Assembly: GCA_964439435.1 (NCBI GenBank)
Contig: CAYTOF010000025.1
Span: 1-29,931 of the forward strand
Length of the DNA stretch: 29,931 nucleotides
Reading direction: 5' to 3'
DNA from: CAYTOF01 sp964439435
GTDB taxonomy: Bacteria > Bacillota > Clostridia > Oscillospirales > QAMX01
Shown here: positions 25,143 to 29,931 of the stretch, piece by piece
Layout: each line of letters starts with the position of its first letter
How positions within the stretch are numbered: the stretch's first letter is position 1
Translations under genes and position numbers: made by a program
Notes under the pieces: model-generated
The model's database searches: none
Seen by the model: the letters and a program-made list of their open reading frames with translations, nothing else
Told to the model about the DNA's origin: nothing

Positions 25143-25179
25143 AAAAGAGGTTTGACAGCCGTTTGTCAAACCTCTTTTT
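25143..25179. terminator. Bidirectional terminator between convergent apbE and DUF4432 genes
   Basis: A perfect 12-bp stem AGAGGTTTGACA/TGTCAAACCTCT (25146-25157 and 25164-25175, 6-nt loop) is flanked by A-run 25143-25146 and T-run 25175-25179, so both strands have a stem followed by U-rich sequence. It lies between two gene 3' ends. Confidence 0.92.
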
Positions 25180-25225
25180 GATGTTTTGGCTTTGGGAAAG
25201 TGCGCCAAAAAACCGGCGGCTATGT

Positions 25226-26254
25226 TCAGAGATCGTAAACTCCGAGCTTGAGTTTGAAATCAATCTTTTTGCCGCCGTCTATACGGGCAATGGTTGCGTT
25301 CACGCGCTCTGCTTGGCGACCGTTGAGATATGTGTTGCAGGGTTCAATGCCCAGGGCATAGTCTCCAGCACGCATGGATTTCCATTGGGACAGTATTGGC
25401 AAATGCTCAAGTTCATAAGAGATATATGCGCCGATACCGAGTTCGTCATTTTCGACACGCACGGTTGCGTGGCCGTCTTTGTTGATGGGTTTTCTAATAA
25501 AGACATGCTCAAAGAAATGCTTGTCGGGCAGCATCATCTTTTCTGCGTCGGCAAGCCCTGCCAGAGCTTCGGGAGTGCGCGGTGTGCAGTCGTTTTCCGG
25601 CAGGATCAACCTTGTGTTTTCCGTGAGAAAGGGGAAACCGAAATTAAAGTGATAGAGAATGCAGAATTCCTCGTTGTGCAGGGAGTCATTTTCAAGGCTG
25701 TCGTTGATTTCCAACTCATTTGAACCCATTTTAGTCGTTATGGTGCGGGTCAAGGTGAGGTTGTGTTTGAAAAGAGCGCTTTCGCGCATGCGACCTTGGG
25801 CGGTGATGATATATTCATCCCCCTCCCAGCGAGCGCTTGAACAGAGGTTTTCGGCAGGTGTAACCCCGATATCTCCATGAGTTTGATGGAAGGTGCCATC
25901 GTCTTCGACACTCTCAGGGCCGACATTTAAAAGCCCAGCAGTGAACAACATGCCGCCGGAAACACTTTTGGCAAATTGCCCGGGGACGGCTTGTCCGTAG
26001 GTTGGGCCTGTCAGGCTGTTCTTTGCCTGCTGTGAAAGTGTGATGCCACGATAAGAGAGTGTGAAGATATCCAAACATTTGTCAGGAAGTAGGGTAAACT
26101 CAAGTCCTGAGCCTGTTTTGACCTGCAGTGCGCCAACACCCTTTGCTTTGCCCTCGTCATAGGCCATTTTTGTTATGCCCGCAAAATTAGATGGATTGCC
26201 GGCATATTGGAGCAGTTGTTTTCTTGTGTATTCACGTCCGTGTAATTTTGCCAT
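25226..26254 (-). CDS. DUF4432 family protein (aldose 1-epimerase-like)
   Basis: A 342-residue protein of the galactose-mutarotase-like superfamily, DUF4432 branch. Recognisable features are KTGSGLEFTLLPDKCLDI near the N-terminus, GGMLFTAGLLNVGP and HGDIGVTPAENL in the middle (the family's N-x-G-P and HG-x-I/xPA positions), LYHFNFGFPFL, and the C-terminal GIEPCNTYLNGR, which is typical of these enzymes. Members bind carbohydrates; activity is usually unproven. ATG 26254 is preferred because GGAGG lies 5 nt upstream; GTG 26266 overlapping the pgi stop (TAGTG) is also in frame. It lies immediately downstream of pgi in the same operon, which suggests a role in hexose or hexose-phosphate handling, by inference only. 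Confidence 0.88.
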   Translation of the reverse strand: MAKLHGREYTRKQLLQYAGNPSNFAGITKMAYDEGKAKGVGALQVKTGSGLEFTLLPDKCLDIFTLSYRGITLSQQAKNSLTGPTYGQAVPGQFAKSVSGGMLFTAGLLNVGPESVEDDGTFHQTHGDIGVTPAENLCSSARWEGDEYIITAQGRMRESALFKHNLTLTRTITTKMGSNELEINDSLENDSLHNEEFCILYHFNFGFPFLTENTRLILPENDCTPRTPEALAGLADAEKMMLPDKHFFEHVFIRKPINKDGHATVRVENDELGIGAYISYELEHLPILSQWKSMRAGDYALGIEPCNTYLNGRQAERVNATIARIDGGKKIDFKLKLGVYDL

Positions 26255-26265
26255 CTGTCCCTCCA

Positions 26266-27588
26266 CTATAGTCTTTTTATCAAAGCAGCGCGCCTCTCTT
26301 CGTAGCCGGGCTTGCCGATGAGTGCATACATGTTGTTTTTATAATCTTCCACTCCGGGTTGATCGAATGGATTTACGCCGAGCAGATAGCCCGAAAGAGC
26401 GCAGGCAAACTCAAAGAAATATACGAGGGTACCAAAGGAAAGCTCACCTGCCGCCTCGGATTCTATGAGGATGTTGGGAACGCCGCCGTCAACGTGGGCA
26501 ATCATTGTACCCTGCTGTGCGGTTTTGTTTATTTCACTTAAGGTTTTGCCTTCAAGGAAGTTCAGGCCGTCAAGATTGTCCGCAGTGGCGGGGATTTTGA
26601 TGCTCTTGGAGGTGCACTCAAAGGTCATCACTGTTTCAAAGATATTGCGGCGTCCTTGTTGGATATACTGCCCAAGGGAATGCAAATCTGCGGTGAAATC
26701 GACTGATGCGGGGAAAATCCCTTTGCCGTCTTTCCCTTCGCTCTCGCCGTACAGCTGTTTCCACCATTCAGCCATGTATTTGAAACGGGGTTCATAAGAA
26801 GCCATGATCTCTGTGGTATAGCCTGCGTTGTAGAGGGCATTGCGCGCAAGGGCATATCTCCAAGTGGGGTTGTGCCTGCCCTTTTCCCACACCGATGCGG
26901 CACATTGGGCAGCTCCCTCTATCACCATATCCAAATCGATGCCCGCCACAGCCATCGGCAAGAGCCCCACTGCAGTGAGAACGGAATAACGTCCGCCGAT
27001 ATTGTCCGGAATTGTAAAGGTACGGTACCCAAGGGTATCGGCCAGCTTTTTCAAAGCCCCGCGCTCGCGGTCGGTTGTGGCGATGATGCGGCGTGCGGCT
27101 TCTTTGGCGCCGTAGCGTTTCTCGGCAAGTCCACGCAGCATCCTGAAAGCCAGAGCAGGCTCTGTTGTTGTGCCTGATTTGGAGATGACATTCAGAGAAA
27201 AATCAACATTCTCTAGCAGATCGAAAATCTCTTGTGCTTGGGAGGTGCTGAGATTGTTACCGGCAAATATGATGCGCGGCGAATCCTTGCAGGTCATATT
27301 GTAATTTGGGGATTTGATGTATTCAATTGCGGCACGTGCGCCGAGATAAGAGCCGCCAATGCCGACAACTACGAGAATGTCACTGTTTTGACGGATTTCT
27401 TCCGCGCTTTCTTTTATCTGCGACAACTCTTCTTTGTCGTGCTCAAAGGGGAGTTTTACCCAGCCAAGGAAATCACTTCCGGCTCCGCTGCCGGTCATCA
27501 GAGCGGTATGTGCGGCGTCTATTTGCGCCAAGAGCGCATTGCTGTCCGCAAAGGCCTCCATGTTCTTTGTGTCAACTAAAAGCGGCAT
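26266..27588 (-). CDS. pgi: Glucose-6-phosphate isomerase
   Basis: A 440-residue glycolytic enzyme interconverting glucose-6-P and fructose-6-P. Family motifs: VVVGIGGSYLGARAAIEYI, VISKSGTTTEPALAFR (phosphosugar-binding Ser/Thr cluster), the catalytic Glu region NIGGRYSVLTAVGLLP, HSLGQYIQQG and the C-terminal GVNPFDQPGVEDYKNNMY with the catalytic Lys. Length fits the short bacterial PGI group of Bacillota. Start ATG 27588 follows ATGGAGGAAGC, an excellent ribosome binding site. It has its own promoter (27630-27658) and is followed by the DUF4432 gene with overlapping stop/start. Confidence 0.97.
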   Translation of the reverse strand: MPLLVDTKNMEAFADSNALLAQIDAAHTALMTGSGAGSDFLGWVKLPFEHDKEELSQIKESAEEIRQNSDILVVVGIGGSYLGARAAIEYIKSPNYNMTCKDSPRIIFAGNNLSTSQAQEIFDLLENVDFSLNVISKSGTTTEPALAFRMLRGLAEKRYGAKEAARRIIATTDRERGALKKLADTLGYRTFTIPDNIGGRYSVLTAVGLLPMAVAGIDLDMVIEGAAQCAASVWEKGRHNPTWRYALARNALYNAGYTTEIMASYEPRFKYMAEWWKQLYGESEGKDGKGIFPASVDFTADLHSLGQYIQQGRRNIFETVMTFECTSKSIKIPATADNLDGLNFLEGKTLSEINKTAQQGTMIAHVDGGVPNILIESEAAGELSFGTLVYFFEFACALSGYLLGVNPFDQPGVEDYKNNMYALIGKPGYEERRAALIKRL

Positions 27589-27629
27589 ATGCTTCCTCCA
27601 TGTTCGTTGCTTGATATCCTGTCTTATTT

Positions 27630-27658
27630 ATTATATCACGCACCGCTTGTCTTTACAA
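27630..27658 (-). promoter_or_regulatory. Sigma-A-type promoter of pgi
   Basis: On the minus strand TTGTAA (plus 27653-27658), 17 bp and a perfect TATAAT (plus 27630-27635) lie 42 nt before the pgi start codon and about 17 nt beyond the stop of the upstream oxidoreductase gene. Confidence 0.85.
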
Positions 27659-27674
27659 TTAGGGGAAGGGCACC

Positions 27675-28742
27675 TCAGCAAAAGGTTGACATGGGATTTG
27701 CTCGGTGAATCTCCTCCATAATGGCAATTTGTTTGGCTATGTTTTCAGGCAGGATTATCAGGGCTTTGTCGTGGATGAGATGGTCATATATGTTTTGATA
27801 GTATTCTCTCACTGCGCTGTCAAAGGCCGTGCCCTTGAGAGACTCGCGGTGCTCATGCCAGGTAAGGCTTTCGGTGCAGTAGGAGGGGGTGCCGTCCGGC
27901 TTTGACAGAGGGGAGAGGTTGAGCGGGCGAAGGATTTCGTTTTCGGGTATGAAATACTTCCACTCCACATTTCCCATATCCGCGCGAAGTGAGCCGTTGG
28001 CCGCGTGGATTTTGTAGAGATTTGTGCTGTAGGCATCACAGGAGCTTATCTCTATGTCCACTAGGGGCTTTTCCGGGGCGAGCAACAGGACTTTCACATA
28101 GTCCTCGGCATCTCCACTGGTGTTTACACGGTCCAGGCGTGAAACAATTTCGATATCTTCGGGACTTGGGTTTCCGAGCAAATCCAGCGCCTGCTCAAAG
28201 GGATGGGGGCCGGTATTTCTGAGGTTGCCCCCACCAAGACGGTGACAACACTGCCAGTCCCAGCGGCGGGCAAAACCAGAGAAGCTTATGCTGATTTGGA
28301 TAAGCCTCCCGAGCACTCCGCTGTTTATGATCTCTTTTATCTTTTTATAGTAGGGGGCAAAGTGAGATTGCTGAAAAACCGAAAGCATCGCGCCTGAGCT
28401 TGAAGCAGTTGCTATCAGTTCCCTGCAATCTTGAGCTTTTATGGCAAAGGGCTTTTCTACTATGACGTTTTTTCCGTGGGAGAGGAGGGTTTTTGTCAAG
28501 GGGTGATGACAATGAGAAAAGGAAGCATTTACAATGAGGCCAACATCGTCGCGTTTTAAAAGCTCTTGATAGTCTGCGTACACATCGCAGGCATGCTCCG
28601 CAGCTGCCATGTTTCGCCGCTCTTCCAGTTCATCCACCACAGCCACCACATTGAACAGGGATTTATCGCGCAGGAAATATGCGCCGTGAATATCGCGTCC
28701 GCTCCGGCCGTAGCCAACAATGGCAACATTAATTTTTTTCAT
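27675..28742 (-). CDS. Gfo/Idh/MocA-family NAD(P)-dependent oxidoreductase
   Basis: A 355-residue dehydrogenase of the glucose-fructose oxidoreductase / inositol dehydrogenase / MocA family. The N-terminal Rossmann fold is INVAIVGYGRSGRDIHG with the GxGxxG-type dinucleotide loop, and NVIVEKPFAIKAQDC holds the conserved EKP motif with its catalytic Lys. The C-terminal alpha/beta domain contains GGNLRNTGPHPFEQALDLLG, with a conserved His of the usual D/N-x-G-x-H catalytic segment. The substrate (a sugar or cyclitol) is unknown. Start ATG 28742 has AAAGGAG at a good distance; the open frame extends 41 codons upstream without family similarity. A near-consensus promoter precedes it. No terminator is visible before the pgi promoter. 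Confidence 0.9.
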   Translation of the reverse strand: MKKINVAIVGYGRSGRDIHGAYFLRDKSLFNVVAVVDELEERRNMAAAEHACDVYADYQELLKRDDVGLIVNASFSHCHHPLTKTLLSHGKNVIVEKPFAIKAQDCRELIATASSSGAMLSVFQQSHFAPYYKKIKEIINSGVLGRLIQISISFSGFARRWDWQCCHRLGGGNLRNTGPHPFEQALDLLGNPSPEDIEIVSRLDRVNTSGDAEDYVKVLLLAPEKPLVDIEISSCDAYSTNLYKIHAANGSLRADMGNVEWKYFIPENEILRPLNLSPLSKPDGTPSYCTESLTWHEHRESLKGTAFDSAVREYYQNIYDHLIHDKALIILPENIAKQIAIMEEIHRANPMSTFC

Positions 28743-28782
28743 CTGTTGCTCCTTTCGAGATTTGTCCGTTTGGATTTTCTTT

Positions 28783-28811
28783 ATTGTATAGGCACAGTAG
28801 AGCCATGTCAA
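28783..28811 (-). promoter_or_regulatory. Strong promoter of the Gfo/Idh/MocA gene
   Basis: On the minus strand a perfect TTGACA (plus 28806-28811), 17 bp and TACAAT (plus 28783-28788) lie about 40 nt upstream of the start codon. It is divergent from the tRNA promoter. Confidence 0.88.
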
Positions 28812-28853
28812 TAGAGGGAGGGGCGCTTTTGGAAAAACAGGCGGTAAAACTGC

Positions 28854-28882
28854 TTGACAAAACAATTAGCATTTGTTATTAT
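28854..28882 (+). promoter_or_regulatory. Promoter of the tRNA-Ser gene
   Basis: TTGACA (28854-28859), 17 bp and TATTAT (28877-28882) end 28 nt before the first tRNA base, the expected layout for a stand-alone tRNA transcript. Confidence 0.85.
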
Positions 28883-28910
28883 TAGCACTGTGCTGCGAAG
28901 CTGGATATAT

Positions 28911-28986
28911 GGAGAGATGGCTGAGCTGGTCTAAGGCGCACNNNNNNNNNNCCCCGACGAGGGTTCGAATCCCTCTCTCTCCGCCA
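28911..28986 (+). tRNA. tRNA-Ser, anticodon arm and variable loop lost in an assembly gap
   Basis: The 5' part GGAGAGATGGCTGAGCTGG (acceptor strand and D-arm) and the 3' part with T-arm GAGGG-TTCGAAT-CCCTC, acceptor TCTCTCC, discriminator G and encoded CCA are complete and pair correctly (7-bp acceptor). The D-arm with GGTCTAAGGCGC is typical of serine tRNAs, and the remaining bases before the T-arm (CCCCGAC) look like part of a long class II variable arm. Ten N (28942-28951) replace the anticodon arm; the real missing length is probably about 25 nt. The anticodon cannot be read. Leucine is a less likely alternative. Confidence 0.82.
28942..28951. other. Ten-N assembly gap inside the tRNA gene
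   Basis: Ten N replace the anticodon stem-loop and much of the variable arm. Ten bases are too few for the missing tRNA structure, which shows that the N count is a placeholder, not a measured length. Confidence 0.95.
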
Positions 28987-29012
28987 CCGACATCTTGCCG
29001 GAAACAATATCG

Positions 29013-29046
29013 CGCACTTTGCATGAGCAGAGTGCGATTTGTTTTG
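29013..29046 (+). terminator. Terminator after tRNA-Ser
   Basis: A 10-bp stem CGCACTTTGC/GCAGAGTGCG (29013-29022 and 29027-29036, one G-U pair, ATGA loop) followed by ATTTGTTTT lies 26 nt after the tRNA CCA end. Confidence 0.75.
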
Positions 29047-29354
29047 TGCACACCAAAAGTGGATGTTTCATCCGGTGATGTGTCACAAAGCACAATACAA
29101 GAGGCACACCCATCCGCCGATGGGTTGCTTCTTGCAAAGGAAGTGGTGCCGAGAAACAAGTGCGGACACTGTTAGTTTACTGCTTTACCAAGCAAAAGCA
29201 ACCTTTCGAAACACCATTTGAGCATGTTTCGATCTACAGATATGCAAAGATTCATTTAGTGGTGTATAAGTCGTTAAACGGGTGCTACTCTCGGCGGAAA
29301 GGGGGTATGCGGGGTGTTTAACGCATATTTTTATGCCGTAGAGGGCCTTCGCGC
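29047..29354. other. Non-coding or decayed stretch with several inverted repeats; no supported gene
   Basis: No open frame here has both a ribosome binding site and recognisable protein sequence. Three perfect inverted repeats stand out: ACCCATC/GATGGGT (29108-29114, 29119-29125), TCGAAACA/TGTTTCGA (29206-29213, 29225-29232) and CGTTAAAC/GTTTAACG (29272-29279, 29316-29323). GCATA-TTTT-TATGC forms a small hairpin immediately after. I cannot assign a function. Confidence 0.45.
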
Positions 29355-29412
29355 ATGGTTTTTGACGGGTACTTAGTAAAAATCAAGAAGGATGGCCATA
29401 TAGTCAATAACA
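29355..29412 (+). CDS. Possible start of a small protein, cut by the assembly gap
   Basis: ATG 29355 with AGAGGG about 9 nt upstream opens a frame reading MVFDGYLVKIKKDGHIVNN up to the gap at 29413. Nineteen residues are too few to assign. The short DGYLVKI start is loosely like the N-termini of some small phage proteins, but this is not evidence of a prophage. It is not in frame with the M18 sequence beyond the gap if the ten N are taken literally. Confidence 0.25.
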
Positions 29413-29422
29413 NNNNNNNNNN
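29413..29422. other. Ten-N assembly gap before the M18 fragment
   Basis: Ten N of unknown true length. The sequence type changes across it: unassigned DNA on the left, the middle of an aminopeptidase gene on the right. Confidence 0.95.
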
Positions 29423-29626
29423 TCACCCTTAGAAGAAGGAATGAGAATAATTGGAACGCACATTGATTCGCTAAGATTGGATCTAAAAATGAGTCCTGTT
29501 TATGAAACAAACCCATTCCTAATGATTAACCTACACTATTATGGAGGAATAAAAAAATATCATTGGCTCAACACACCCCTTGCAATGCACGGAGTGGTGT
29601 TCAATAACAAAGGAGAAAAAAACACC
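29423..29626 (+). pseudogene. Internal fragment of an M18-family aminopeptidase (aspartyl aminopeptidase type)
   Basis: The 68 codons translate to SPLEEGMRIIGTHIDSLRLD, then LKMSPVYETNPFLMINLHYYGG and IKKYHWLNTPLAMHGVVFNN, ending KGEKNTV. This matches the M18 metallopeptidase segment around the first zinc ligand: G-x-H-x-D-S-P-R-L-D-L-K, then the HYYGGIKKYxW stretch and a PLxxHGVV strand. The His and Asp of the HID motif are kept, while the usual Pro of DSPRLD is Leu. The N-terminal part is missing (gap) and everything after KGEK, including the other metal ligands, is absent because the frame continues into hppA. The piece is visibly more AT-rich and uses codons (CTA, ATA, GGA, TAT) less common in neighbouring genes. 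It is a deletion remnant or a mis-joined contig piece. Confidence 0.72.
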
Positions 29627-29931
29627 GTGGAGTGGTTAATGATTTATCTTGTAGGACTTGGTGTATTGCTGTCACTTATATTTGCATATTATAACTTTCG
29701 CAAAGGCACCAAGATGGAGCACGGCACACCGGAGATGAAGGACATTGCAGATGCTATACGGCAGGGAGCAAATGCCTTTTTGAGAAGAGAGTATATGACA
29801 TTTATCCCCATACTTTTATTGGTTGCCGTTCTGTTTGGGATTATTTTCACACCCTGGGCGGGTTTGGCATTTACACTCGGCATGATGATGAGCTCTTTTG
29901 CAGGGCTGGTCGGAATGAAAGCAGCCGTTAT
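29627..29931 (+). CDS. hppA: Membrane-bound proton/sodium-translocating pyrophosphatase, N-terminal part only
   Basis: The first 101 codons of an ion-pumping PPi hydrolase are visible; the gene runs off the right edge. The translation VEWLMIYLVGLGVLLSLIFA is the first transmembrane helix. A conserved cytoplasmic stretch follows, EHGTPEMKDIADAIRQGANA then FLRREY, matching the G-x-x-x-M-x-x-I-A-x-A-I-x-x-G-A-x-A-F-L-x-x-x-Y pattern of the family. A second helix and a third (LGMMMSSFAGLVGMKAAV) come next. GTG 29627 is the likely start, with AAAGGAG 11 nt upstream; ATG 29639 is the alternative. The frame is also open upstream through the M18 fragment with no stop. The active-site DxxxDxxxD-type motifs lie beyond the window, so H+ versus Na+ specificity cannot be judged. 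Confidence 0.85.
   Translation, partial: MEWLMIYLVGLGVLLSLIFAYYNFRKGTKMEHGTPEMKDIADAIRQGANAFLRREYMTFIPILLLVAVLFGIIFTPWAGLAFTLGMMMSSFAGLVGMKAAV

Noticed and set aside
28866..29175. Open frames on both strands across the tRNA gap (for example a minus-strand 97-codon frame)
   Set aside because: They are translations of the tRNA-Ser gene and its terminator; the GERGIRTLVG- and PTRVRIPLSPPP-like peptides are well-known false proteins from tRNA T-arm sequence.
29227..29422. A type I toxin or holin-like small gene or a prophage edge
   Set aside because: G-rich ribosome-binding-like sequence and a 19-codon frame are suggestive, but no hydrophobic peptide, phage gene or attachment repeat can be shown.
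1..29931. CRISPR array, insertion sequence, prophage or secretion system
   Set aside because: No direct repeats with spacers, no transposase or integrase frames and no terminal inverted repeats were found; nearly every coding region belongs to a known core family.

Overview
The window is a stretch of chromosome from an anaerobic, low-to-moderate GC Bacillota, most likely class Clostridia. The evidence is the ctsR-mcsA-mcsB-clpC operon with a CtsR box, the gene order yicC-remA-gmk-rpoZ-priA-def-fmt-rsmB-rlmN-prpC-prkC-rsgA, a PASTA kinase, a small 2[4Fe-4S] ferredoxin, strong Shine-Dalgarno sequences and several TTG starts. It is a draft assembly: three runs of exactly ten N interrupt it, at 23751-23760 (inside rsgA), 28942-28951 (inside a tRNA gene) and 29413-29422.

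Layout. 1-940 (minus): a partial tRNA1(Val) m6A methyltransferase (trmN6 type), preceded by a ferredoxin with its own promoter and terminator. 941-1315: divergent spacer ending in a promoter overlapped by a CtsR operator. 1316-5867 (plus): the CtsR regulon operon (repressor, McsA, arginine kinase McsB, ClpC unfoldase). 6055-7581: a four-helix membrane protein of unknown function and the undecaprenyl-pyrophosphate phosphatase UppP, each with a visible promoter. 7637-11490: FtsK/SpoIIIE translocase, a GlmS-like SIS-domain sugar-phosphate enzyme without a glutaminase domain, and a short NfeD-like membrane protein.

11528-25090 (plus): a long, tightly packed housekeeping run. It holds RNA and regulatory genes (yicC, remA, gmk, rpoZ), replication restart (priA), N-terminal formyl-Met metabolism (def, fmt), rRNA methylation (rsmB, rlmN), the PP2C phosphatase / PASTA kinase pair, the ribosome-assembly GTPase rsgA and an ApbE-type flavinyltransferase lipoprotein. 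A bidirectional terminator at 25143-25179 separates this from a minus-strand block with phosphoglucose isomerase plus a DUF4432 aldose-epimerase-like gene, and a Gfo/Idh/MocA oxidoreductase.

28783-29931: divergent promoters, a plus-strand tRNA-Ser whose anticodon arm is lost in an assembly gap, a terminator and about 360 bp with no convincing gene. After the third gap comes an internal fragment of an M18 aminopeptidase whose frame runs without a stop into the N-terminus of a membrane-bound pyrophosphatase (hppA). That M18/hppA junction is the most anomalous structure here. A scaffold mis-join or deletion scar is more likely than a new fusion protein. I see no CRISPR array, insertion sequence, prophage module or novel defence system; most of the window is conserved core genome.
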